A DNA stretch of 33,080 nt from Steroidobacteraceae bacterium (GTDB lineage: Bacteria > Pseudomonadota > Gammaproteobacteria > Steroidobacterales > Steroidobacteraceae). The DNA is taken from positions 1 through 33,080 of the forward strand of contig JAICKZ010000002.1 of NCBI GenBank assembly GCA_025927665.1, in the 5' to 3' direction. Of the stretch, positions 1 through 9,549 are shown piece by piece; the stretch's first letter is position 1, and the number at the start of each line of letters is the position of its first letter. The notes beneath the pieces were generated by a model. That model was not told where the DNA came from and ran no database searches. It was given only the letters and a program-made list of their open reading frames with translations. The position numbers and the translations under genes were made by a program.

Positions 1-208
1 GAGGAATAACCAGCTTACGAATTCTGGTGAGCGTTGTGGCGTCGCGAATTATTTTTCCATTTGGTCTTAGATAGCGAAAACCAGATTTGCTTCGAACACG
101 TCGAAAACCTGGATGCTCATCGGAAACATAAATAAGTCCTGAACCTAGCCTTTTTCTGGTTGATTGAACTCTTGATGATTGAGCCTTTGTTGATTTAGCT
201 GCCGACAT
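1..208 (-). CDS. DNA topoisomerase IB, N-terminal part (gene runs off the left edge)
   Basis: Manual reverse-complement translation from ATG at 208: MSAAKSTKAQSSRVQSTRKRLGSGLIYVSDEHPGFRRVRSKSGFRYLRPNGKIIRDATTLTRIRKLVIP, open to the window edge. It matches the bacterial TopIB N-terminus pattern (GL.YVSD..PG.RR.R...GFRY....G..IRD..TL.RI..L.IP). Absent from the ORF track because it is truncated. Confidence 0.85.
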   Translation of the reverse strand, partial: MSAAKSTKAQSSRVQSTRKRLGSGLIYVSDEHPGFRRVRSKSGFRYLRPNGKIIRDATTLTRIRKLVIP

Positions 209-222
209 CCGTGATGACAGGT

Positions 223-588
223 TCACTCGCGCGAGTTCGAAAGCGGTTGTTCCACGCTCTCGTCCAGGTCGTCTTCATCGATAGAATTAATACGTTCATC
301 ATTTGAAACGCGTAACGATCCAATGTCTGTAGACTCAAGATCAACTGGGTCGCCACCATCTGCTTCATCGGGAAGCGGAACATTGTCGAAAGACGCAGTG
401 GCGTCTTCGGGTTGTTCGGCAAGTTCAAGGCTAATGGTTGACCATTCGTCCGCATCGATCTCATCAAGTGTACCGTCTTCATTTTGAATTTCGATCACGC
501 CATCGCCATCATCAATGTCGATAATTTCAAACATAAAACCATCAGGTCGAAGGTACCATTGACCTGTGGTTGGAGTTAATTCATTCAT
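223..588 (-). CDS. DUF6763-like small acidic protein
   Basis: ORF 223..717; the conserved-looking part starts at MNELTPTTGQWYLRPDGFMFEIIDIDDGDGVIEIQNEDGTLDEIDADEW (ATG at 588). Family call is from memory of the 'W.....G..FEVV..D..D..I.IQ..DG..EE.D...W' pattern. Confidence 0.6.
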   Translation of the reverse strand: MNELTPTTGQWYLRPDGFMFEIIDIDDGDGVIEIQNEDGTLDEIDADEWSTISLELAEQPEDATASFDNVPLPDEADGGDPVDLESTDIGSLRVSNDERINSIDEDDLDESVEQPLSNSRE

Positions 589-785
589 TGCAATATCCAG
601 CTTGTAACGATAATTCAATGTGCGATATATAATTCCGCCACGAAAGGAGCAATGTTCCCGTAAAGCTGTCGGAGAAATCGGACTATTTGAATTTCGGATG
701 CTTGCGTCGATACGCAACGAGATGCGCTATAGTTCTGTTCGCTATAGATTTGCTTAATAAGTTTTGTAACTAAAGAAGTACATGC

Positions 786-2105
786 ATGTCTAACTTCGAT
801 GTCATCGTAATCGGCGCGGGTGCCGCAGGTTTGTCCGCAGCGGCTTCACTTGCACGTAGTGGCAAATCCATCTGTATATTGGAAGCACGCTCTCGAATCG
901 GCGGGCGAATCTTTACTCACCACAAAGCCGACCTACCCGTACCGATTGAACTGGGAGCAGAGCTGGTGCATGGTCGTTCATCAATCACATCAACTTGGGT
1001 ACAACGAGCAAACTCGGTACTGATCGATATGCCGCAACAGCATTGGCGAATGAAATCAGGACGATTGCAAACCGGTGACACTCTATTTGAAGAAATGCAA
1101 CATGCACTCGCGCGTCTACGACGACCTAAAAAAGATATTCCTTTTATAGATTTTTTGACCAGATCAAGTGACAAGCTTTCTCCTGCAATACGGCAGCTCG
1201 CCCGTACGCTAGCGGAAGGCTTCGATGCCGCGGACGTGACTCGCGTGAGCACATTGCAAATCCTCGAAGAATGGAGTAGCTCTGCATCCGCCAACGCACC
1301 AACCTTTCGTCCCTCGGGTGGATACGGCACATTGATCGATTACATCGCTCAGTCGCTTGATCCAAAGCACGTTCAGTTATCGCTTAACACGGTGGTACAT
1401 GAAGTGAAGTGGCAACGAGGCCGCGTAACGGTGACTGCGATGAGAAATGGTAAAGCTTTCATCGCAACTGCACCGAAGGCAGTGATTGCTTTACCACTTA
1501 GCATACTGCAAGCCTCGACTCATGCATTAAATAAAACTTCAAACGCAGTATTGTTTTCGCCAACGTTATCCACCAAAGCAGCGGCGCTTGCTCAATTGGC
1601 AGTGGGCCCAGTCATCAAAGTCGCTATGCACTTTCGTCACGCCTTTTGGGAAGAAATAGATGGTGGTCGTTACAACGATGCGGCTTTCTTTATGTGTCCC
1701 GGCAACGCATTTCCTACGATGTGGACCGCTTTACCGGCGCGTGCACCTTTGCTGATCGCTTGGGCAGGCGGTCCCGCCGCGGCTCGCTTGTCAGATCAAA
1801 ACGAAGAAACGATTGTGCAAGCAGCGCTCACGAGCGTACAAACACTATTCCCCAAGCACTCTTCGCTTCATCATGATTTACAAAGCGCTCATCTTCACAA
1901 TTGGCAGACTGATTGTTTCGCTCGTGGTGCTTACAGCTATGTTATTGCAGGCGGCTCAATGGCACGCAAGCAATTAGCTAAGCCACTTGTCAACACGTTG
2001 TTCTTCGCAGGTGAAGCGACGGATACCAGTGGTGAAGCCGCAACGGTTGCGGGCGCATTAAACAGCGGTGAACGTGTCGCGCAACAAATCATTGCTACTT
2101 GTTAG
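786..2105 (+). CDS. Flavin monoamine oxidase family protein / FAD-dependent oxidoreductase
   Basis: N-terminal Rossmann GxGxxG (VIVIGAGAAGLSAAASLARSGKSICILEARSRIGGRI) and C-terminal FAD motif LFFAGEATDTSGEAATVAGALNSGERVA. Confidence 0.9.
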   Translation: MSNFDVIVIGAGAAGLSAAASLARSGKSICILEARSRIGGRIFTHHKADLPVPIELGAELVHGRSSITSTWVQRANSVLIDMPQQHWRMKSGRLQTGDTLFEEMQHALARLRRPKKDIPFIDFLTRSSDKLSPAIRQLARTLAEGFDAADVTRVSTLQILEEWSSSASANAPTFRPSGGYGTLIDYIAQSLDPKHVQLSLNTVVHEVKWQRGRVTVTAMRNGKAFIATAPKAVIALPLSILQASTHALNKTSNAVLFSPTLSTKAAALAQLAVGPVIKVAMHFRHAFWEEIDGGRYNDAAFFMCPGNAFPTMWTALPARAPLLIAWAGGPAAARLSDQNEETIVQAALTSVQTLFPKHSSLHHDLQSAHLHNWQTDCFARGAYSYVIAGGSMARKQLAKPLVNTLFFAGEATDTSGEAATVAGALNSGERVAQQIIATC

Positions 2106-2179
2106 AGAGAGTTTATGACAGTCATGCCACTGCTATATGTATAGTTCGATAGAAATCGTTTACGTTAATTAGTCGCCAT

Positions 2180-2620
2180 ATGATGATGACATCAAAAGCA
2201 CAGCTCACACGGCACATTCGCAATCGCCTCCCTTATCTGGTGATTGATGACTCCAATGTGGAACCGATAGAGGTTGCAATCTATACCCTATCAGACCCGC
2301 GCGATCTTCGGCAAGTGCGCTATGTTGGGCAAACAATTTGCCCAAACCGACGTTATTTGCAACATGTCGGACGTGCACAACTATGGCTTCCTGATGAAAT
2401 TCCTTGGTGGATTAAGTCGCCCAAGATGCGACCTTTGTATGAATGGATTAGAGATCTCTATCGCGATGAATATCGCTTGCCGGTGATGATGGTCGTGTCA
2501 TGGACGCAACGTAGGAATGTCTTGCAAGAAGAACAACGATATATACAAGAATATTTGTCAGCGCAGCTACCACTTCTGAATCGCGAAGGCAGCACGCAAC
2601 GATTCATTGCTGATCATTAA
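2180..2620 (+). CDS. Stand-alone GIY-YIG nuclease family protein
   Basis: AIYTLSDPRDLRQVRYVGQTICPNRRYLQHV (GIY...YIG-like core with R and H), a later EEQRYIQEY glutamate and LLNRE asparagine, in the order expected for a GIY-YIG domain. Confidence 0.75.
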   Translation: MMMTSKAQLTRHIRNRLPYLVIDDSNVEPIEVAIYTLSDPRDLRQVRYVGQTICPNRRYLQHVGRAQLWLPDEIPWWIKSPKMRPLYEWIRDLYRDEYRLPVMMVVSWTQRRNVLQEEQRYIQEYLSAQLPLLNREGSTQRFIADH

Positions 2621-2707
2621 ATAGAATATTATGCCGATCACTGCTATAGGCTGAGTTCGATAAATCATTTACTGTTCAGTTGTTGTATTGATATTCATGT
2701 CGAAAAC

Positions 2708-3916
2708 TCATACACGAAATCGTTGAAGTGCTCGCGCGGCAATGTATGCACCATCGTCACTTATTTTGTTTGAAAGCAACTTGGCATTCTCTGCAATTTT
2801 GGATTGCAGTGCGTGATGTAGTGCATTGCAGAGTGAATCACAGGTCAGCTCATTGGATGCATGTACAACTCCAATACCGAGGTCGTGTACTCGTCGAGCC
2901 CAGTAGTGTTGATCGTAGAACTGCGGGATGACGACTTGAGGCATACCAGCCTTCGCAGCATTAGTCGTGGTACCGGCACCACCATGATGAACAACCGCTG
3001 CGACTCGTTTGAATAGTGCCTGCTGATTGACTTCACCAATACTTATACAATCTGGCAAATCATCAATCAATGCAAGCTCTGCCCAGCCTCGAGAGGTAAT
3101 GACCCGATATCCTAGGCTGCGTGCAGCATCGATTACAATACGATTGATATCTTGAGGTGCACGCATGCTACCAAATCCAAAATATATTGGTGATTCACCT
3201 GCTTGAAGAAATGTTTCCAACTCGTCGGATAATGGGCTTTGATCATCAAGAATCCACGCCCCTGTTTGAAATACCTGATCTTCCGTCTTCGGCCATGGCG
3301 CCAAATTAGCATCGGCTGCTAACCATGGACGAGAGGTGAGTACATAACTGCGTACATCGTCAATCGGTGTCAAACCCAATGCCATACGATGAGAATTAAG
3401 AAGATCGCGCCACATCAAATTCCAACGCTGCGCATCTCTATACCAAAGATCGCTGTAGTCAGATTGGGATGAGAAGGACGAATTATTCAATGCCGTCAGC
3501 ACAGGTGGCGCATGATATTTTGAAGGAACCACAATAGGGCAATAAGCAGTGAAAACGTACGGTACGCCAACTTTCTCTGCCACCGACGGCGCGGCAATTT
3601 GTAGTGCCGTTGCACCCACAATGACATCGCAGTTTCTTGCAGCTACAGTAAGTGTTTCAAACTGAGTGGCAATCGTATCTGCAATCATTGATTGTCGCTG
3701 CTCTGCCGTCAGTTTAATGAATGAATCAGTCCGTGCTGTCTGGCGAACTTCCGGCCCAATCGAAATGACCGATAGCTCGAAGCTCTCGATCCATTTGCGA
3801 AAATCTGGTGGCACACATAGTTGTACTTCTTCACCTAATGACTTTAGTGCTAAGCCTAAGGCCACCATTGGCTGAACGTCTCCCCTTGAGCCGATGGTTG
3901 ATAACAGTACTCGCAT
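2708..3916 (-). CDS. Glycosyltransferase, GT1/GT28-like (UDP-glucosyltransferase family)
   Basis: N-term MRVLLSTIGSRGDVQPMVALGLALKSLGEEVQLCVPPDF; C-term HHGGAGTTTNAAKAGMPQVVIPQFYDQHYWARRVHDLGIG. Confidence 0.88.
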   Translation of the reverse strand: MRVLLSTIGSRGDVQPMVALGLALKSLGEEVQLCVPPDFRKWIESFELSVISIGPEVRQTARTDSFIKLTAEQRQSMIADTIATQFETLTVAARNCDVIVGATALQIAAPSVAEKVGVPYVFTAYCPIVVPSKYHAPPVLTALNNSSFSSQSDYSDLWYRDAQRWNLMWRDLLNSHRMALGLTPIDDVRSYVLTSRPWLAADANLAPWPKTEDQVFQTGAWILDDQSPLSDELETFLQAGESPIYFGFGSMRAPQDINRIVIDAARSLGYRVITSRGWAELALIDDLPDCISIGEVNQQALFKRVAAVVHHGGAGTTTNAAKAGMPQVVIPQFYDQHYWARRVHDLGIGVVHASNELTCDSLCNALHHALQSKIAENAKLLSNKISDDGAYIAARALQRFRV

Positions 3917-4252
3917 TAATCTCTCCAGTTATTGAGTGGTCAAAACAGCAACCGGCTATATACAGAAAATACAGTTAACGCCGCCAGATGTTGTCACTTG
4001 GAAAGAGATTGATTAAACTACTAGCACCTTAAAGAAGAAGAAAAAATATATCTCCTTAAAGTTGGCACGGGAAGGCAATACCTAGAAACTCCAGACTCTT
4101 ATGATCATCTCTTCAGATGATCAATCTGTTGATTCATTGCGCAACTTTATTAAATACGGAATGAAGATTATTGTTGGACCTTTGCAAAATGCGCAATGAG
4201 TCGCGATGTGATGGCAGCAAGTGCTTGTCTTATGATGATCGAGATTGATTAA

Positions 4253-4915
4253 CTAAAACAATTTTGAAAAATCCAATTGTGCCAGATCACCAATACGTTC
4301 GACACTGACGTCAGCAGCGGGATAACGCGCGATATTGTTCGCATCCAATGCATAGTGTCCTTGGCGTGGAAAAATCGTTGTCAATCGATCACGCAAAGAT
4401 TCTTTCATGTTAGTCAGAATCCGTAACTTGTCATCGACCATCACATAGTGACGCGCTGGATAATGTTGCTGCATGTCGGCAAGCATGAGCTCTTTATGAA
4501 TATAAATAAGCACTCGCCCTTCTACTGCTTTCCATAAACCCGAGCGTTGAATTTTATGCGGCTGAAATACCACATCGCCATCCGACAGAATGACGGTATC
4601 TCCCCATTTACGACAATGCGCAAGCACTTGAAGCGCGTTCGCATACAAACGCTGATCGAACGGATAATTGATCAAGAACGTCGAAATTTCTAATAAACGT
4701 GTGTCACTCGGAACTTCCAATCGATAGCGTTGCAACGCTCCCAAGTAATCGACATAGCCTAACTCAGTACGAAGTTGTTCAAGGATTTGCCAGTATCGAT
4801 CGCGCGCTTCACTGCCGAATTGATTGTCAAGATAGGTACGCAGATCTGCTTGTACCTGATCGTTATCAAGCAGTGTGTTGTCACAATCGAAAAGAAATAC
4901 AACGTCGTTGGGCAT
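4253..4915 (-). CDS. HAD family hydrolase
   Basis: FLFDCDNTLLDND (motif I), ILSDGD (motif II region), K in HKIQRSG, MVDDK (motif IV). Confidence 0.85.
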   Translation of the reverse strand: MPNDVVFLFDCDNTLLDNDQVQADLRTYLDNQFGSEARDRYWQILEQLRTELGYVDYLGALQRYRLEVPSDTRLLEISTFLINYPFDQRLYANALQVLAHCRKWGDTVILSDGDVVFQPHKIQRSGLWKAVEGRVLIYIHKELMLADMQQHYPARHYVMVDDKLRILTNMKESLRDRLTTIFPRQGHYALDANNIARYPAADVSVERIGDLAQLDFSKLF

Positions 4916-4993
4916 GGTCGAAATATAATTTGAGATTATTGATATATCGGATCATACCAGACACATCTCATATCTACTTCAATGTTGAAGTAT

Positions 4994-6031
4994 CTATTCA
5001 AGCGCTGGAGTGTATTCACCACGATTCGCTGCCCGATTACATGTTGCACGATGCGCAAGTGCTTGCTGAGCCGCAAGTGCTTTGGAAGTTTGATTTCGCC
5101 AAATCTCCAATGCCGGTTGCTGAATGGCACGAGCAAAAGAAAAAGTAATTGTCCAGGGTAATCGTGATTTAAATTTCACATGCATGGCATTAAGACGAGC
5201 TGAAGCTGCTTCACTGGACTGACCACCAGACAAAAATGCGATTCCCGGTACTGCCGCAGGGACAGATCGCAACAAACAATTGATCGTAGCCTCGGCTACT
5301 TCATCTTCACTCGTTGGTTTGGCGCAAGCCAATCCAGGAAGAACCATATTAGGTTTTAAAAGCATAGCCTCCAACACAACTCTTTGTAGGTAAAGTTGTT
5401 TGAAAACAGTACGCAACATTTTTTCGGTTACTTCACTGCATTGCTCGATGGTATGCGCACCTTCCATCAACACCTCTGGCTCAACAATGGGGACGAGTCC
5501 GGCTTCCTGACAAAGCACAGCATAACGTGCCAACGCCTGCGCATTCGCTTCAATGCACCCCTGGGTTGGAATACCTTCACCGATAATGATCACCGCACGC
5601 CACTTTGCGAAACGTGCGCCCAGTGCAACATACTCATTGAGTCGATCACGCAAACCATCAAGACCTGCGGTAATTTTCTCACCATTATGATGCGCTAACT
5701 CTTCGGTGCCCTTGTCCACTTTGATACCGGGAATGATGCCCACATCGTTGAGAACTTTGAGAAACGAAGTGCCATCAGCAGTATGCTGACGAATCGTTTC
5801 ATCATAGAGTATTACACCACTGATGCTTTCATTCAGATTTGGCGTGGTAATGATTAATTCGCGATAGGCGCGTCGGGCGTCGATGGTTTGCGGAATTCCT
5901 AGATTGGCGAAGCGTTTGTTGCACGTTGCAACACTTTCATCCATAGCCAACAGGCCTTTGTCATGAGCGAGTAATGATTTGATGGTGTTTAACAGCTGTT
6001 GCATATTCATTGCTATCAAATCTCGTTGCAA
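4994..6031 (-). CDS. Fructose-bisphosphate aldolase class I (eukaryotic-type)
   Basis: KGLLAMDESVATCNKRFANLGI, LYDETIRQ, GIKVDKGTEEL, FAKWRAV, LLKPNMVLPG, FLSGGQS, C-term ALAHRATCNRAANRGEYTPALE. Confidence 0.93.
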   Translation of the reverse strand: MQRDLIAMNMQQLLNTIKSLLAHDKGLLAMDESVATCNKRFANLGIPQTIDARRAYRELIITTPNLNESISGVILYDETIRQHTADGTSFLKVLNDVGIIPGIKVDKGTEELAHHNGEKITAGLDGLRDRLNEYVALGARFAKWRAVIIIGEGIPTQGCIEANAQALARYAVLCQEAGLVPIVEPEVLMEGAHTIEQCSEVTEKMLRTVFKQLYLQRVVLEAMLLKPNMVLPGLACAKPTSEDEVAEATINCLLRSVPAAVPGIAFLSGGQSSEAASARLNAMHVKFKSRLPWTITFSFARAIQQPALEIWRNQTSKALAAQQALAHRATCNRAANRGEYTPALE

Positions 6032-6375
6032 GAAGTATCATTTTGGATCTGCAAATTACTCATATCGAATAAGTTGAGATCGAGGTTAGTCGTCGCAAAG
6101 ACGCCTTCATCAAAAAATTAACTTACATTGCCTTACGCATCAGTTAGGTGGCCCACAGATAAGCGTCAAAGCCATTTGTATGGTAACACTTATTTTAAAA
6201 TCACGCGGTACGGGACGGCGAGATGGCGTAAACAACTGTCGGTAACTCAGTAGCGAGATGGATCGTTTGACTGACAGCTGACTCATTGATCTTTGAGGCA
6301 ATCAATAATCTTTCATTGCTTTACACTGAACCTCAATATTGTAATGCTTTGATACTGTTCGCGTAGAGAGGGTTC

Positions 6376-7341
6376 ATGAAGCCGATGAGTTCCAGTAAGC
6401 TGGTTGTCTATGCTGCGTTAATCGGCAATATATTGGTCGCACTCACCAAATTTGTCGCAGCTGCAATGACTGGCAGTTCTGCCATGCTTAGCGAAGGCGT
6501 GCATTCTCTCGTTGATACCATTAATGAATTTCTATTGCTGTATGGTTTGAAGCGTGCTGACAAACGTCCTGATGCGACTCATCCGTTCGGTTACGGTCGT
6601 GAATTATATTTTTGGAGTTTTATTGTTGCTCTATTAGTATTGGCACTCGGTGCTGGCGTATCCTTTTATGAAGGTATCACTCATATTCAACATCCAGAAC
6701 CGATCGCGTACCCCAACATAAATTATTTTGTGCTTGCTGTTTCATTTGTATTTGAGATCGCTTCTTGGTGGATAAGTCTGAAAACATTCCGCACCACCAA
6801 AGGTACATTGAGTTACTTTCAAGCTTTTCGTCAGAGCAAAGACCCCAGTGTTTTTGTGGTGCTGTTTGAAGACACCGCTGCTTTACTTGGCTTGTTGATT
6901 GCGATGTCTGGGGTCGTTGCGGTTCAGATATTTAATATGCCCAAGCTTGACGGCGTCGCATCAATTGCCATTAGTATGGTATTGATTATTTGCTCAATAC
7001 TGCTGGTCCGTGAAACCAAAGAACTATTGATAGGCGAAACGGCAAAGCCACATGTGCGCGAATCAATTTTACGCATTGCCAAGAATGATCCTGGAATCTC
7101 CAATGTCAACGGTATATTGACGGTACAAATGGGACCACGACAAGTGATCGCAGCGCTCAGTGCAGAATTCCATGACGACTTGACGACGACGCAGATTGAG
7201 CAATGTGTTAGCCGTATTGAAGCGGGAGTCAAACTTGCGGATCTGAATGTCGTTACTTTGTTCGTCAAACCACAAAGTGCTGAAGCATGGCAACATAGAA
7301 TTTCACCTTTGGCGGCGCAACAAGACGATGCCCCTATATAA
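6376..7341 (+). CDS. Cation diffusion facilitator (CDF) family transporter
   Basis: TGSSAMLSEGVHSLVDTINEFLLLYGLKRADKRPDATHPFGYGRELYFW; multiple TM segments; RBS-like GAGAGGG upstream. Confidence 0.9.
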   Translation: MKPMSSSKLVVYAALIGNILVALTKFVAAAMTGSSAMLSEGVHSLVDTINEFLLLYGLKRADKRPDATHPFGYGRELYFWSFIVALLVLALGAGVSFYEGITHIQHPEPIAYPNINYFVLAVSFVFEIASWWISLKTFRTTKGTLSYFQAFRQSKDPSVFVVLFEDTAALLGLLIAMSGVVAVQIFNMPKLDGVASIAISMVLIICSILLVRETKELLIGETAKPHVRESILRIAKNDPGISNVNGILTVQMGPRQVIAALSAEFHDDLTTTQIEQCVSRIEAGVKLADLNVVTLFVKPQSAEAWQHRISPLAAQQDDAPI

Positions 7342-7408
7342 TATTAAAGTAACAAGCATTCATGGCCGAACAACATAAACCAGCTGGGAATATCGATATC
7401 AATATCGA

Positions 7409-8152
7409 TCAGGTTGCGGTTCTGTTGGCGATATTAACCATGATCGTTCCACGATTGAAACTCAATACTTGGTTTGCCTCGTATGCAAGCGAAATACAGG
7501 CGCGCACGAAAAGAACGAAGATCAGTGCCTCGACGAAAACATAGAACAGTGCAAACACACTTGACTTGGCAACAACATACGCACCGAACAGCGCCGCAGT
7601 CGAAGTAAGGGCCGCGCCGACCTTAGGTGCACGTGATGCAGATGGCGAATACAGTTCGTCGAGTTCTGCAATGTCAATGCACCACTCAACGTTATTGGCC
7701 AAGATGGATTTAAGTCGACCAGTGAAATGGAGAATTCGCGGTCGATGACAAACTAAAAAAACGGCGATAGCCGATGCGACAATCACCGCAATGGCAACGG
7801 CCAGAACGCCGGTACCGAAGCGGAATCGAGAATCGAACTTCGCTATCAACTGATGAAGCACGCCAAGAATGGAGAGCACGATTGTGTAGGCCGAAATCGC
7901 CACGACGCTGCGAATCAAATACATCCGCGACAACGATAGTGCATCGCCATCTCGCAGCATTCGCCCACAAGCTGCAACACCAGTGATCACGAGTAACGCA
8001 ACGCCAATCGCACCGACATTAGGAACTGCGAGGCCGCTTATCTCAATATCAACAACGCCAATCGTGGCAGCGAACAAAGCCCCCTTGATCAGTTGACTAT
8101 CAAGGCGCGGGTTTACTTTTTGTAATGCAATTTGAAAAGCTCCAGCGGACAT
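7409..8152 (-). CDS. Hypothetical polytopic membrane protein
   Basis: 247-aa ORF with several hydrophobic segments; no family recognised. Convergent with the CDF gene. Confidence 0.65.
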   Translation of the reverse strand: MSAGAFQIALQKVNPRLDSQLIKGALFAATIGVVDIEISGLAVPNVGAIGVALLVITGVAACGRMLRDGDALSLSRMYLIRSVVAISAYTIVLSILGVLHQLIAKFDSRFRFGTGVLAVAIAVIVASAIAVFLVCHRPRILHFTGRLKSILANNVEWCIDIAELDELYSPSASRAPKVGAALTSTAALFGAYVVAKSSVFALFYVFVEALIFVLFVRACISLAYEANQVLSFNRGTIMVNIANRTAT

Positions 8153-8270
8153 TTTATTCTATCAAGAGCTCGGTTGAATAATAATTGAGCAACGCGTTAC
8201 GCAACGATAAACGACGCACAACCGAAATCATAAATTGAATGTTCGGCGTGCGTCCGTCCGATGATATCGA

Positions 8271-9359
8271 TCAGGCTGCCGTTAATTTCAACGTTGAATA
8301 ATCCGTGTAGCCCTGTGGTGCAGGTGTATAGAACGTTGCCATATCGGGTTGATTCAACTCAGCGTTCTCTTTCCATCGCGTCAACAAATCGGGATTGGCT
8401 AACAGTGGGCGTCCTACGGCAATTAAATCGCACTTTTTCAACATCAAATCCTGTTCAGCACGAACTTTATCGTAACCGCCAGACAAAATAAGTGTACGTT
8501 TGAACTCATTGCGGAACGTTGTCTTTATTGAATCTGGCACTTGCGGTGCACCCATTGAAGAAAGATCGGCCAGATGCACGTACACCGGTTTGCGCATGTT
8601 CAGCTGTTGCGCCAAATAAGTGTAATCTGCCGCCATCTCTGGATACGCAGGCATGTCGTTGAAGGTACCGAAAGGCGACAAACGAATTCCTACTTTGTCT
8701 GCACCGATCGCATTGATACAAGCTTCAACTACTTCTAATACAAAACGCATACGATTTTGCATCGAGCCACCATATTGATCGGTGCGTTGATTGGAGTTCG
8801 GGCGAATAAACTGTTCGAGTAAATAACCATTTGCAGCATGGAGTTCAATGCCGTCAAAACCAGCGGTCACTGCATTGCGTGCTGCTTGCACATATTCTTC
8901 GATCGTCAGTTTAATATCTGCACTCGTCATCGCTTGTGGCGACGCATGCGGTTGCATGCCGGCTGTGTCGGTATACATTTCACCGGCTGCAGTGATGGCC
9001 GATGGGGCAAGGGTTCGAGCACCTTGCGGCAAATTGAGTGTATGTGCCACACGTCCGCAATGCATAAGTTGTACGAATATCTTGGCACCGGACGCATGCA
9101 CTGCATTGGTTACTAACTTCCAACCCGCGACTTGTTCTGCAGAAAAAATACCAGGAATACGTGCGTAACCCAAACCATTAGGCGACGGCGAAGTACCTTC
9201 GGTAATGATCAATCCAGCCGATGCACGCTGCGCGTAATACTGTGCCATGAGTTCATTTGGGATATTGCCAATGGCACGACAACGTGTCATTGGTGCCATC
9301 ACCAAATGATTCTGCAAGGTAAGCGATCCAAGAGTGGTGCTTGAAAACAATAGTGACAT
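8271..9359 (-). CDS. Alkene reductase / Old Yellow Enzyme family (NemA-like)
   Basis: NHLVMAPMTRCRA, GLIITEGT, GFDGIELHAANGYLLEQFIRPNSNQRTDQYGGSMQNRMRF, LILSGGYD, AVGRPLLANPDL; GGAG RBS upstream. Confidence 0.94.
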   Translation of the reverse strand: MSLLFSSTTLGSLTLQNHLVMAPMTRCRAIGNIPNELMAQYYAQRASAGLIITEGTSPSPNGLGYARIPGIFSAEQVAGWKLVTNAVHASGAKIFVQLMHCGRVAHTLNLPQGARTLAPSAITAAGEMYTDTAGMQPHASPQAMTSADIKLTIEEYVQAARNAVTAGFDGIELHAANGYLLEQFIRPNSNQRTDQYGGSMQNRMRFVLEVVEACINAIGADKVGIRLSPFGTFNDMPAYPEMAADYTYLAQQLNMRKPVYVHLADLSSMGAPQVPDSIKTTFRNEFKRTLILSGGYDKVRAEQDLMLKKCDLIAVGRPLLANPDLLTRWKENAELNQPDMATFYTPAPQGYTDYSTLKLTAA

Positions 9360-9549
9360 AACAACTCCGAAGTAAAAAATATAAACTAACGATAAACTTT
9401 AAAACTCACAATATCATCAGGCACGGCTTTGAGAATAGTTTATTTTGAACAAACATTCAATATAAAAAGCAATGCCTAAAGCTTTGTTGCAGAATGGAAT
9501 GAGGTTTTGAGAGAGCTTCGCTGATTGCTTAAGTAAGAATGGCGGCGCA

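Noticed and set aside
917-1330. 137-aa minus-strand ORF inside the amine oxidase gene
   Set aside because: Antisense to a well supported CDS; no domain.
4102-4123. TGATCATCT-CTTC-AGATGATCA hairpin
   Set aside because: Perfect 9-bp stem but AT-rich, no U-tract on either strand, no adjacent gene relationship; left as an isolated inverted repeat.
4699-5148. 149-aa plus-strand ORF
   Set aside because: Antisense to the HAD hydrolase and aldolase genes, both with clear family motifs; shadow ORF.
7392-7409. ATCGATAT-CA-ATATCGAT inverted repeat between convergent genes
   Set aside because: Low GC and no T-tract; likely incidental, possibly a weak bidirectional terminator.
9010-9030. GGTTCGAGCACC resembling a tRNA T-loop
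   Set aside because: Inside the Old Yellow Enzyme CDS with no cloverleaf around it.
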